This document shows positions 1 through 12,141 of a stretch of DNA of 64,000 nucleotides, piece after piece. Position numbers and translations under genes: made by a program. How positions within the stretch are numbered: the first letter of the stretch is position 1; each line of letters begins with the position of its first letter. This DNA comes from Hyperoodon ampullatus (lineage: Eukaryota > Chordata > Mammalia > Artiodactyla > Ziphiidae). The stretch is taken from assembly GCA_949752795.1 (NCBI GenBank), contig CATKHW010000554.1, positions 180,001-244,000 of the forward strand, read 5' to 3'. The notes under the pieces were generated by a model that saw nothing but the letters and a program-made list of their open reading frames with translations, made no database searches and was not told the DNA's origin.

Positions 1-1736
1 CATGGACTGGGTGCCATACTTTATTGCTTTAAGGGGTCTGCATTTGCTCACCCAATCTCACCAATCCTCTCAGTCCCAAGTGTCCCTCCTTATGCCACAT
101 CCAGCTGTCGTTGTAGATATGGTCATTCCAGGTTTCATCAGAGACACTGAAGGAATTGTAAAAATTTCCCAGTTTTTTTGTTTTCTTTTTGAAATTCCTT
201 TTTATAGTGGGTTTGAGCTTATTTTCGCTGCCATTTTTATGCCAGTGTAGACACGCTTGTTTCCCTTAAGGAGACATATCAATACATAGGTTTTAAGATT
301 CTTACTAGTCAGATATATTCCTCTGCGGGAAATATGGGGTTTTGAGTCCCTTTCACTGAGGAAGGTGTAGGTCTTGTCTATTCCATAGTTGGTTTTTGGA
401 ACGGTACCTGTGCTTATATCAAACTCTGGTTTTATGCATCACCCCACCTCTCCTTCCCCCTTAAGCAGGCATAAGAGTGTTTTCTAAATGTGAGACACTG
501 TTCTCTTTCCTAACTCAGTTCAAGTGTAGCCATGTTTACAGGATCTTCATAAGTGATATATTATGATAAGTTTCTTTTTCTCTCTGACTTATTTCACATA
601 GAATCATCGTACCTGAATCCACGCATTTTACTGCTACTGGTCTTATGACATGATTTCATGGCTGAGGGATATTCCATCGTACGTAAGTACCACAATTTTT
701 TGAACAATTTTATATTTCCTGGGATAATTAAGGTGTACCCAAGTTGAGGTCGCTGTAAGCAGTGCAGCCCTAAATTTTGGGGTGGCTCTGTCTTATTGAT
801 TTTCAGTTTTCCCAAGGAATATTCCCTAGACTGGAAGTGCCCTTAGCTCTGTAGCTCTGTTGTTTACTTGTTTTAGGGAACACAATGCATTCCTCCAGAG
901 AGGCAGTTGGCAATTTACATTCCGCCCATCAGCATAACAAGGCTCCCTGTACTCCAGGGCCTGTCTTGCCTTTCTGGTTTTTACACATTTTGTGGATGTC
1001 CCTTTTGACCGGTCGGAAGTGATACTTCTTTGTAGTGCAGATTTGCATTGCCCGCTTGCTTGCTTGGCCAAAAAGGGCATATGCGTTTTCTCCTGAATAT
1101 ATTCAGGAGAAAACGCATATGCCCTATGTGGCCAAGTGCATCATTGTCGAAGTTGTGCCCCTCTTCCTGTGCTTTAAAGGCGATTCCAAAGTACCTCTTG
1201 AAATCTGTTTCCTGCAATTCTGCCTCGCTTTCAAGTCCGCCTCATTGCCTTCCCTCAACAGATTTTTGGACGATAGTTGTCCTTTATTATTCGGCCAGTT
1301 TGTGAATTGCTGTGTCCCTCAGCTCCATTTCTCAACTCGTTTTTGGTGAGCTGACCGCAAGTCCAAAATTTTGGTTCAGGACCTATGCTGTTTCCCGGTG
1401 TGGGGCTGAGACTTTGGTTAATTCTTCTTCATGCCGGGAATTTAGATTGATATGTGCCCGTGCAATTGCCTAACAGCTACTCTCTCATTGGTTCTCCCTC
1501 TTCCCTTTCATCCTCTGCCAAATTGGAAACCTGTGCGAGCCAGGAGGTTAAAGGGGCTGTCTCTCCAAGTTGGGCGGTTGATAGTAAAGCAGATGGAAAG
1601 TCAAACCAGAGCACCAGGAGAGGGACTATTCGTTGAGTTTTAGAAACCTTTCATATTCACAGTGTGTCCGTTCTCTAGGTTTCCCGTACATGTTATAACT
1701 GTAGTAATATTCCCTTCAACCTGGAGAGTTGGGACC
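1..1736. repeat. Satellite monomer M1
   Basis: Complete 1736-bp unit in the phase used here. It has a private start variant (CATACTTTATTGC where most copies have CATGCATTATTGC or CAGGCATTTGTGC). Its palindrome carries a matched change in both arms. No gene. Confidence 0.93.
1063..1136. repeat. Palindrome P1 (37-bp arms, 2 mismatches)
   Basis: Centre 1099/1100. Pair 21 from the centre is changed in both arms (left G to A, right C to T), so pairing is kept as CATATG on each side. Two outer right-arm bases (CCCTATGTGG) break pairing. Confidence 0.93.
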
Positions 1737-3472
1737 CATGGAATAGGTGCCATGCATTATTGCTTTAAAGGGTCTGCATTTGCTCTCCCAATCTCACCAA
1801 TCCTCTCAGTCCCAAGTATCCAGCCTTATGCCACATCCAGCTGTCGTTGTAGATAGGGTCATTCCAGGTTTCATCAGAGACCCTGAAGGAATTGTAAAGA
1901 ATTTCCCAGTTTTTTTGTTTTGTTTTTGAAATTCCTTTTTATAGTGGGTTTGAGCTGATTCTAGCTGCCATGTTTATGCCAGTCTAGACACACTTGATTC
2001 CCTTACGGAGACATATCAATACATAGGTTTTAAGATTCTTACTAGTCAGATATATTCCTCTGCGGGAAATATGGGATTTTGAGTCCCTTTCACTGAGGAA
2101 GGTGTAGGTCTTGTCTATTCCATAGTTGGTTTTTGGAACGGTACCTGTGCTTATATCAAACTCTGGTTTTATGCATCACCCCACCTCTCCTTCCCCCTTA
2201 AGCAGGCATAAGATTGTTTTCTAAATGTGAGACACTGTTCTCTTTCCTAACTCAGTTCTAGTGTAGCCATGTTTACAGGATCTTCATAAGTGATATCTTA
2301 TGATAAGTTTCTTTTTCTCTGTGACTTATTTCACATAGAATCATCGTACCTGAATCCACCCATTTTGCTGCTACTGGTCTTATGACATGATTTCATGGTT
2401 GAGGGATATTCCATCGTACGTAAGTACCACAATTTTTTGAACCATTTTTATATTTCCTGGGATATTTAAGGTGTACCCAAGTTGAGGTCCTTGGAAGCAG
2501 TGCAGCCCTAAATTATGGGGTGGCTCTGTCTTATTGATTTTCAGTTTTCCCAAGGTATATTCCCTAGACTGGAAGTGCCCTTGGCTCTGTAGCTCTGTTG
2601 TTTACTTGTTTTAGGGAACACAATGTACTCCTCCAGAGAGGCAGTTGGCAATTTACTGCCGGCCCATCAGCATAACAAGGCTCCCTGTTCTCCAGGGCCT
2701 GTCTTGCCTTTCTGGTTTTTACACATTTTGTGGATGTCCCTTTTGACCGGTCGGAAGTGATACTTCTTTGTAGTGCAGATTTGCATTGCCCGCTTGCTTG
2801 CTTGGCCAAAAAGGGCATATGCTTTTTCTCCTGAATATATTCAGGAGAAAAAGCATACGCCCTTTTGGCCAAGTGCATCATTGTCGAAGTTGTTCCACCC
2901 TTCCTGTGCTTTAAAGGTGATTCCAACGTACCTCTTGAAATCTGTTTCCTGCTATTCTGCCTCGCTTTCAAGTCCGACTCGTTGCCATCCCTCAACTGAT
3001 TTTTGGATGATAGTTGTCCTTTATTACTCGGCCAGTTTGTGAATTGCTGTGCCCATGAGCTCCATTTTTCAACTCGTTTTTGGTGAGCTGACCACAAGTC
3101 CAAAATTTTGGTTTAGGACCTATACTGGTTCCCGGTGGGTGGCTGAGAATTTGGTTAATTCTTCTTCCTGCTGGGAAAGTACAGTGATATGTGCCCGTCC
3201 AAATGCCTAACAGCTACTCTCTCATTGGTTCTCCCTCTTCCCTTTCATCCTCTGCCAAATTGGCAACCTGTGCGAACCAGCAGGTTAAAGGGGCTGTCTC
3301 TCCAAGTTGGGAGGTTGATAGTAAAGCAGATGGAAAGTCAAACCGGAGCACCAGGAGAGGGACTATTCGTTGAGTTTTAGAAACCTTTCGTATTCACAGT
3401 GTGTCCGTTCTCTAGGTTACCGTACATGTTATAACTGTAGTAATATTCCCTTCAACCTACAGAGTTGGGACC
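1737..3472. repeat. Satellite monomer M2
   Basis: 1736 bp. The CATGCATTATTGC start type. A one-base loss in the right arm of its palindrome joins two minus-strand reading frames into a 179-codon stretch (2564-3103); this is a chance ORF. Confidence 0.93.
2801..2873. repeat. Palindrome P2 (matched transversion, 1-nt bulge)
   Basis: Centre 2837/2838. Pair 15 is changed in both arms (left G to T, right C to A), keeping complementarity. Pair 21 is mismatched, and the right-arm T run has 4 rather than 5 T. Confidence 0.93.
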
Positions 3473-5207
3473 CATGGAATAGGTGCCATGCATTATTGCT
3501 TTAAAGGGTCTGCATTTGCTCACCCAATCTCACCAATCCTCTCACTCCCAAGTGTCCAGCCTTATGCCACATCCAGCTGTCGTTGTAGATAGGGTCATTC
3601 CAGGTTTCATCAGAGACCCTGAAGGAATTGTAAAGAATTTCCCAGTTTTTTTGATTTGTTTTTGAAATTCGTTTTTATAGTGGGTTTGAGCTGATTCTCA
3701 CTGCCATGTTTATGCCAGTCTAGACACACTTGATTCCCCTACGGAGACATATCAGTACATAGGTTTTAAGATTCTTACTAGTCAGATATATTCCTCTGTG
3801 GGAAATATGGGGTTTTGAGTCCCTTTCACTGAGGAAGGTGTAGGTCTTGTCTATTCCATAGTTGGTGTTTGTAACGGTACCTCTGCTTATATCAAACTCT
3901 GGTTTAATGCATCACCCCACCTCTCCTTCCCCCTTAAGCAGGCATAAGAATGTTTTCTAAATGTGACACACTGTTCTCTTTCCTAACTCAGTTCAAGTGT
4001 AGCCATGTTTACAGGATCTTCATAAGTGATATCTTATGATAAGTTTCTTTTTCTCTGTGACTTATTTCACTTAGAATCATCGTACCTGAATCCACCCATT
4101 TTGCTGCTACTGGTCTTATGACATTGATTTCATGGCTGAGGGATCCATCGTACGTAAGTACCACAATTTTTTGAACCATTTTTATATTTCCTGGGATAAT
4201 TAAGGTTACCCAAGTTGAGGTCCTTGTAAGCAGTGCAGCCCTAAATTTTGGGGTGGCTCTGTCTTATTGATTTTCAGTTTTCCCAAGGAATATTCCCTAG
4301 ACTGGAAGTGCCCTTGGCTCTGTAGCTCTGTTGTTTACTTGTTTTAGGGAACACAATGCACTCCTCCAGAGAGGGAGTTGGCAATTTACATTCCGCCCAT
4401 CAGCATAACAAGGCTCCCTGTTCTCCAGGGCCTGTCTTGCCTTTCTGGTTTTTACACATTTTGTGGATCTCCCTTTTGACCAGTGGGAAGTGATACTTCT
4501 TTGTAGTGCAGATTTGCATTGCCCGCTTGCTTGCTTGGCCAAAAAGGGCGTATGCGTTTTCTCCTGAATATATTCAGGAGAAAACGCATACGCCCTTTTT
4601 GGCCAAGTGCATCATTGTCGAAGTTGTGCCCCTCGTCCTGTGCTTTAAAGGCGATTGCAACGTACCTATTGAAATCTGTTTCTTGCTATTCTGCCTCGCT
4701 TTCAAGTCCGCCTCGTTGCCTTCCCTCATCAGATTTTTGGACGATAGTTGTCCTTTATTACTCGGCCAGTTTGTGAATTGCTGTGCCCCTGAGCTCCATA
4801 TTTCAACTCGTTTTTGGTGAGCTGACCGCAAGTCCAAAATTTTGGTTCAGGAACCATACTGGTTCCCGGTGGGTGGCTGAGACTTTGGTTAACTCTTCTT
4901 CCTGCCGGGAAGTTAGAGTGATATGTGCCCGTCCAAATGCCTAACAGCTACACTCTCATTGGTTCTCCCTCTTCCTTTTCATCCTCTGCCAAATTGGCAA
5001 CCTGTGCGAACCAGGAGGTTAAAGGGTCTGTCTCTCCAAGTTGCGAGTTTGATAGTAAAGCAGATGGAAAGTCAAACCGGAGCACCAGGAGAGGGACTAT
5101 TCGTTGAGTTTTAGAAACCTTTCGTATTCACAGTGTGTCCGTTCTCTAGGTTTCCCATACATGTTATAGCTGTAGGAATATTCCCTTCAACCTGCAGAGT
5201 TGGGACC
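3473..5207. repeat. Satellite monomer M3
   Basis: 1735 bp. It has a 3-base deletion in the usual GAGGGATATTCCATCG (reads GAGGGATCCATCG) and a 2-base loss giving AAGGTTACCC, which is shared with M9. Its last part (TTGCGAGTTTG near 5041) matches the ends of M4 and M6. Confidence 0.93.
4534..4607. repeat. Palindrome P3 (74 bp, perfect)
   Basis: Reference form. The left arm starts CTTGGCCAAAAAGGGCG at 4534 and the right arm ends CGCCCTTTTTGGCCAAG at 4607. All 37 base pairs match and there is no spacer (centre 4570/4571). Pair numbers in the other palindrome entries count outward from the centre. Confidence 0.97.
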
Positions 5208-6945
5208 CATGGAATGGGTGCCAGGCATTTGTGCTTTAAGGGGTCTGCATTTGCTCACCCAATCTCACCAATCCTCTCAGTCCCAAGTGTCCCTCCTTAT
5301 GCCACATCCAGCTGTCATTGTAGATAGGGTCATTCCAGGTTTCATCAGAGACCCTGAAGGAATTGTAAAGAATTTCCCAGTTTTTTTGTTTTGTTTTTGA
5401 AATTCCTTTATATAGTGTGTTTGAGCTGATTCTCGCTGCCATGTTTATGCCAGTCTAGACACACTTGATTCCCTTACGGAGACATATCAATACATAGGTT
5501 TTAAGATTCTTACTAGACAGATATATTCCTCTGCGGGAAATATGGGGTTTTGAGTCCCTTTCACTGAGGAAGGTGTAGGTCTTGTCTATTCCATAGTTGG
5601 TTTTTGGAACGGTACCTGTGCTTATATCAAACTCTGGTTTTATGCATCACCCCACCTCTCCTTCCCCCTTAAGCAGGCATAAGAGTGTTTTCTAAATGTG
5701 AGACACTGTTCTCTTTCCTAACTCAGTTCAAGTGTAGCCATGTTTACAGGATCTTCATAAGTGATATCTTATGATAAATTTCTTTTTATGTGTGACTTAT
5801 TTCACTTAGAATCATCATACCTGAATCCACCCATTTTGCTGCTACTGGTCTTATGACATTGATTTCATGGCTGAGGGATATTCCATCGTACATAAGTACC
5901 ACAATTTTTTGAACCTTTTTTATATTTCCAGGGATAATTAAGGCGTACCCAACTTGAGGTCCTTGTAAGCAGTGCAGCCCTAAATTTTGGGGTGGCTCTG
6001 TCTTATTGATTTTCAGTTTTCCCAAGGTATATTCCCTAGACCTGAAGTGCCCTTGGCTCTGTAGCTCTGTTGTTTACTTGTTTTAGGGAACCCAATGCAC
6101 TGCTCCAGAGAGGCAGTTGGCAATTTACTTCCGGCCCATCAGCATAACAAGGCTCCCTGTTCTCCAGGGCCTGTCTTGCCTTTCTGGGTTTTACACATTT
6201 TGTGGATGTCCCTTTTGACCGGTGGGAAGTGATACTTCTTTGTAGTGCAGATTTGCATTGCCCGCTTGCTTGCTTGGCCAAAAAGGGCATATGCGTTTTC
6301 TCCTGAATATATTCAGGAGAAAAAGCATACGCCCTTTTGGCCAAGTGCATCATTGTCGAAGTTGTTCCACCCTTCCTGTGCTTTAAAGGTGATTCCAACG
6401 TACCTCTTGAAATCTGTTTCCTGCTATTCTGCCTCGCTTTCAAGTCCGCCTCGTTGCCATCCCTCAACTGATTTTTGGATGATAGTTGTACTTTATTACT
6501 TGGCCAGTTTGTGAATTGCTGTGCCCCTGAGCCCCATTTTTCAACTCGTTTTTGGTGAGCTGACCGCAAGTCCAAAATTTTGGTTCAGGATCTATACTGG
6601 TTCCTGGTGGGTGGCTGAGAATTTGGTTAATTCTTCTTCCTGCCGGGAAATTACAGTGATATGTGCCCGTCCAAATGCCTAACAGCTACTCTCTCATTGG
6701 TTCTCCCTCTTCATTTTCATCCTCTGCCAAATTGGCAACCTGTGCGAACCAGGAGGTTAAAGGGTCTGTCTCTCCAAGTTGCGAGTTTGATAGTAAAGCA
6801 GATGGAAAGTCAAACCGGAGCACCAGGAGAGGGACTATTCGTTGAGTTTTAGAAACCTTTCGTATTCACAGTGTGTCCGTTCTCTAGGTTTCCCATACAT
6901 GTTATAGCTGTAGGAATATTCCCTTCAACCTGCAGAGTTGGGACC
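5208..6945. repeat. Satellite monomer M4
   Basis: 1738 bp. The first half (TATATAGTGTGTTTG near 5411) is shared with M5 and M7. The second half, with ATAAATTTCTTTTTATG near 5773 and a 4-T palindrome arm, is shared with M6. The minus-strand 179-codon frame at 6036-6575 is a chance ORF. Confidence 0.93.
6273..6345. repeat. Palindrome P4 (2 mismatches, 1-nt bulge)
   Basis: Centre 6309/6310. The left arm has A at pair 21 and the right arm has A at pair 15, both unpaired. The right T run is one base short. Same state as P6. Confidence 0.92.
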
Positions 6946-8684
6946 CATGGAATGGGTGCCAGGCATTTGTGCTTTAAGGGGTCTGCATTTGCTCACCCAA
7001 TCTCACCAATCCTCTCAGTCCCAAGTGTCCTTCCTTATGCCACATCCAGCTGTCATTGTAGATAGGGTCATTCCAGGTTTCATCAGAGACCCTGAAGGAA
7101 TTGTAAAGAATTTCCCAGTTTTTTTGTTTTGTTTTTGAAATTCCTTTATATAGTGTGTTTGAGCTGATTCTCGCTGCCATGTTTATGCCAGTCTAGACAC
7201 ACTTGATTCCCTTACGGAGACATATCAATACATAGGTTTTAAGATTCTTACTAGACAGATATATTCCTTTGCGGGAAATATGGGGTTTTGAGTCCCTTTC
7301 ACTGAGGAAGGTGTAGGTCTTGTCTATTCCATAGTTGGTTTTTGGAACGGTACCTGTGCTTATATCAAACTCTGGTTTTATGCATCACCCCACCTCTCCT
7401 TCCCCCTTAAGCAGGCATAAGAGTGTTTTCTAAATGTGAGACACTGTTCTCTTTCCTAACTCAGTTCAAGTGTAGCCATGTTTACAGGATCTTCATAAGT
7501 GATATCTTACGATAAGTTTCTTTTTCTGTATGACTTATTTCACTTAGAATCATCGTACCTGAATCCACCCATTTTGCTGCTACTGGTCTTATGACATTGA
7601 TTTCATGGCTGAGAGATATTCCATCGTACGTAAGTACCACAATTTTTTGAACCATTTTTATATTTCCTGGGATATTTAAGGTGTACCCAAGTTGAGGTCC
7701 TTGTAAGCAGTGCAGCCCTAAATTTTGTGGTTGCTCTGTCTTATTGATTTTCAGTTTTCCCAAGGTATATTCCCTAGACTGGAAGTGCCCTTGGCTCTGT
7801 AGCTCTGTTGTTTACTTGTTTTAGGGAACACAATGCACTCCTCCAGAGAGGCAGTTGGCAATTTACATCCCGCCCATCAGCATAACAAGGCTCCCTGTTC
7901 TCCAGGGCCTGTCTTGCCTTTGTGGTTTTTACACATTTTGTGGATGTCCCTTTTGACCGGTGGGAAGTGATACTTCTTTGTAGTGCAGATTTGCATTGCC
8001 CGCTTGCTTTCTTGGCCAAAAAGGGCGTATGCGTTTTCTCCTGAATATATTCAGGAGAAAACGCATACGCCCTTTTTGGCCAAGTGCATCATTTTCGAAG
8101 TTGTGCCCCTCTTCCTGTGCTTTAAAGGCGATTCCAATGTACCTCTTGAAATCTGTTTCCTGCTATTCTGCCTCGCTTTCAAGTCCGCCTCGTTGCCTTC
8201 CCTCAACAGATTTTTGGACGATAGTTGTCCTTTATTACTCGGCCAGTTTGTGAATTGCTGTGCCCCTGAGCTCCATTTTTCAACTCGTTTTTGGTGAGCT
8301 GACCGCAAGTCCAAAATTTTGGTTCAGGACCTATACTGGTTCCTGGTGGGTGGCTGAGACCTTGGTTAATTCTTCTTCCTGCCGGGAAATTACAGTGATA
8401 TGTGCCCGTCCAAATGCCTAACAGCTACTCTCTCATTGGTTCTCCCTCTTCCCTTTCATCCTCTGCCAAATTGGCAACCTGTGCGAACTAGGAGGTTAAA
8501 GGGGCTGTCTCTCCAAGTTGGGAGGTTGATAGTAAAGCAGATGGAAAGTCAAACCGTAGCACCAGGAGAGGGACAATTCGTTGAGTTTTAGAAACCTTTC
8601 GTATTGACAGTGTGTCCGTTCTCTAGGTTTCCCATACATGTTGCAGCTGTAGTAATATTCCCTTCAACCTGGAGAGTTGGGACC
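6946..8684. repeat. Satellite monomer M5
   Basis: 1739 bp. The first ~320 bases match M4 and M7 almost exactly. After about 7500 it changes to a different variant set, so it looks like a recombinant unit. Confidence 0.93.
8011..8084. repeat. Palindrome P5 (74 bp, perfect)
   Basis: Centre 8047/8048; all 37 pairs match. Confidence 0.96.
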
Positions 8685-10422
8685 CATGGATTGGGTGTCA
8701 GGCATTTGTGCTTTAAAGGGTCTGCATTTGCTCAACCAATCTCACCAATCGTCTCAGTCCCAAGTGTCCCTCCTTATGCCACATCCAGCTGTCATTGTAG
8801 ATAGGGTCATTCCAGGTTTCATCAGAGACCCTGAAGGAATTGTAAAGAATTTCCCAGTTTTTTTGTTTTGTTTTTGAAATTCCTTTTTATAGTGGGTTTG
8901 AGCTGATTCTCGCTGCCATGTTTATGCCAGTCTAGACACACTTGATTCCGTAACGGAGACATATCAATACATAGGTTTTAAGATTCTTACTAGTCAGATA
9001 TATTCCTCTGCGGGAAATATGGGGTTTTGAGTCCCTTTCACTGAGGAAGGTGTAGGTCTTGTCTATTCCATAGTTGGTTTTTGGAACGGTACCTGTGCTT
9101 ATATCAAACTCTGGTTTTAGGCATCACCCCACCTCTCCTTCCCCCTTAAGCAGGCATAAGAGTGTTTTCTAAATGTGAGACACTGTTCTCTTTCCTAACT
9201 CAGTTCAAGTGTAGCCATGTTTACAGGATCTTCATAAGTGATATCTTATGATAAATTTCTTTTTATGTGTGACTTATTTCACTTAGAATCATCATACCTA
9301 AATCCACCCATTTTGCTGCTACTGGTCTTATGACATTGATTTCATGGCTGAGGGATATTCCATCGTACATAAGTACCACAATTTTTTGAACCTTTTTTAT
9401 ATTTCCAGGGATAATTAAGGCGTACCCAACTTGAGGTCCTTGTAAGCAGTGCAGCCCTAAATTTTGGGGTGGCTCTGTCTTATTGATTTTCAGTTTTCCC
9501 AAGGTATATTCCCTAGACCTGAAGTGCCCTTGGCTCTGTAGCTCTGTTGTTTACTTGTTTTAGGGAACCCAATGCACTGCTCCAGAGAGGCAGTTGGCAA
9601 TTTACTTCCGGCCCATCAGCATAACAAGGCTCCCTGTTCTCCAGGGCCTGTCTTGCCTTTCTGGGTTTTACACATTTTGTGGATGTCCCTTTTGACCGGT
9701 GGGAAGTGATACTTCTTTGTAGTGCAGATTTGCATTGCCCGCTTGCTTGCTTGGCCAAAAAGGGCATATGCGTTTTCTCCTGAATATATTCAGGAGAAAA
9801 AGCATACGCCCTTTTGGCCAAGTGCATCATTGTCGAAGTTGTTCCACCCTTCCTGTGCTTTAAAGGTGATTCCAACGTACCTCTTGAAATCTGTTTCCTG
9901 CTATTCTGCCTCACTTTCAAGTCCGCCTCGTTGCCATCCCTCAACTGATTTTTGGATGATAGTTGTCCTTTATTACTCGGCCAGTTTGTGAATTGCTGTG
10001 CCCCTGAGCTCCATTTTTCAACTCGTTTTTGGTGAGCTGACCGCAAGTCCAAAATTTTGGTTCAGGATCTATACTGGTTCCTGGTGGGTGGCTGAGACTT
10101 TGGTTAATTCTTCTTCCTGCCGGGAAATTACAGTGATATGTGCCCGTCCAAATGCCTAACAGCTACTCTCTCATTGGTTCTCCCTCTTCCTTTTCATCCT
10201 CTGCCAAATTGGCAACCTGTGCGAACCAGGAGGTTAAAGGGTCTGTCTCTCCAAGTTGCGAGTTTGATAGTAAAGCAGATGGAAAGTCAAACCGGAGCAC
10301 CAGGAGAGGGACTATTCGTTGAGTTTTAGAATCCTTTCGTATTCACAGTGTGTCCGTTCTCTAGGTTTCCCATACATGTTATAGCTGTAGGAATATTCCC
10401 TTCAACCTGCAGAGTTGGGACC
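8685..10422. repeat. Satellite monomer M6
   Basis: 1738 bp. It starts like M11 and M13 (CAGGCATTTGTGCTTTAAAG). From about 9240 it matches the second half of M4 at 3477 bp distance, including the imperfect palindrome. Confidence 0.93.
9750..9822. repeat. Palindrome P6 (2 mismatches, 1-nt bulge)
   Basis: Centre 9786/9787. Same defects as P4: pairs 15 and 21 unpaired and a 4-T right arm. This supports common descent of the two segments. Confidence 0.92.
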
Positions 10423-12141
10423 CATGGAATGGGTGCCAGGCATTTGTGCTTTAAGGGGTCTGCATTTGCTCACCCAATCTCACCAATCCTCTCAGTCCCA
10501 AGTGTCCCTCCTTATGCCACATCCAGCTGTCATTGTAGATAGGGTCATTCCAGGTTTCATCAGAGACCCTGAAGGAATTGTAAAGAATTTCCCAGTTTTT
10601 TTGTTTTGTTTTTGAAATTCCTTTATATAGTGTGTTTGAGCTGATTCTCGCTGCCATGTTTATGCCAGTCTAGACACACTTGATTCCCTTACGGAGACAT
10701 ATCAATACATAGGTTTTAAGATTCTTACTAGACAGATATATTCCTCTGCGGGAAATATGGGGTTTTGAGTCCCTTTCACTGAGGAAGGTGTAGGTCTTGT
10801 CTATTCCATAGTTGGTTTTTGGAACGGTACCTGTGCTTATATCAAACTCTGGTTTTATGCATCACCCCACCTCTCCTTCCCCCTTAAGCAGGCATAAGAG
10901 TGTTTTCTAAATGTGAGACACTGTTCTCTTTCCTAACTCAGTTCAAGTGTAGCCATGTTTACAGGATCTTCATAAGTGATATCTTATGATAAATTTCTTT
11001 TTATGTGTGACTTATTTCACTTAGAATCATCATACCTGAATCCACCCATTTTGCTGCTACTGGTCTTATGACATTGATTTCATGGCTGAGGGATATTCCA
11101 TCGTACATAAGTACCACAATTTTTTGAACCTTTTTTATATTTCCAGGGATAATTAAGGCGTACCCAACTTGAGGTCCTTGTAAGCAGTGCAGCCCTAAAT
11201 TTTGGGATGGCTCTGTCTTATTGATTTTCAGTTTTCCCAAGGTATATTCCCTAGACTGGAAGTGCCCTTGGCTCTGTAGCTCTGTTCTTTACTTGTTTTA
11301 GGGAACACAATGCACTCCTCCAGAGAGACAGTTGGCAATTTACATCCCGCCCATCAACATAACAAGGCTCCCTGTTCTGCAGGGCCTGTCTTGCCTTTCT
11401 GGTTTTTACACATTTTGTGGATGTCCCTTTTGACCGGTGGGAAGTGATACTTCTTTGTAGTGCAGATTTGCATTGCCCGCTTGCTTGCTTGGCCAAAAAG
11501 GGCGTATGCGTTTTCTCCCGCATACGCCCTTTTTGGCCAAGTGCATCATTGTCGAAGTTGTGCCCCTCGTCCTGTGCTTTAAAGGCGATTCCAACGTACC
11601 TCTTGAAATCTGTTTCCTGCTATTCTGCCTCGCTTTCAAGTCCGCCTCGTTGCCTTCCCTCAACAGATTTTTGTACGATAGTTGTCCTTTATTACTCGGC
11701 CAGTTTGTGAATTGCTGTGCCCCTGAGCTCCATTTCACAACTCGTTTTTGGTGAGCTGACCGCAAGTCCAACATTTTGGTTCAGAACCTATGCCGGTTCC
11801 CGGTGGGGGGCTGAGACTTTGGTTAATTCTTCTTCCTGCCGGGAAATTACAGTGATATGTGCCCGTCCAAATGCCTAACAGCTATTCTCTCATTGGTTCT
11901 CCCTCATCCCTTTCATCCTCTGCCAAATTCGCAACCTGTGTGAACCAGGAGTTTAAAGGGACTGTCTCTCCAAGTTGGGAGGTTGATAGTAGAGCAGATG
12001 GAAAGTCAAACCGGATCACCAGGAGCGGGACTATTCGTTGAATTTTAGAAACCTTTCGTATTCACAGTGTGTCCGTTATCTAGGTTTCCCGTACATGTTA
12101 TAACTTTAGTAATATTCCCTTCAACCTTGAGAGTTGGGACC
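10423..12141. repeat. Satellite monomer M7 (20 bp short)
   Basis: 1719 bp, the shortest unit. The first ~830 bases match M4. The second part has ACAGTTGG and CATCAACATAAC, shared with M8. The length deficit is entirely the deletion at the palindrome centre. Confidence 0.94.
11488..11541. repeat. Palindrome P7 with deleted centre
   Basis: The outer 23 pairs are intact and perfect (11488-11510 with 11519-11541). The inner part is reduced to an 8-base loop TTTTCTCC at 11511-11518. Compared with P3, 20 bases are missing, taken asymmetrically across the centre. Confidence 0.95.

Noticed and set aside
1041..1062. GCTTGCTTGC short repeat beside the palindrome as a microsatellite
   Set aside because: Only two to three units, with no clear length variation between monomers.
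2564..3103. 179-codon minus-strand ORF, also at 6036-6575 and 9513-10052
   Set aside because: It exists only where a one-base loss in the palindrome T run joins two frames, and it reads through decayed L1 and satellite sequence. Other monomers break it, so it is not a gene.
4534..4607. Palindrome as a rho-independent terminator or a MITE
   Set aside because: The context is mammalian satellite, so a bacterial terminator is out of place. For a MITE I see no flanking target duplication, and it occurs once per monomer at a fixed site.
4506..4820. Plus-strand ~104-codon ORF repeated in most monomers (starts MQICIARLLAWP)
   Set aside because: It is antisense to the L1 remnant and runs through the palindrome. 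Its repetition reflects satellite copying. Differences between copies show no sign of codon constraint, and several copies are broken.
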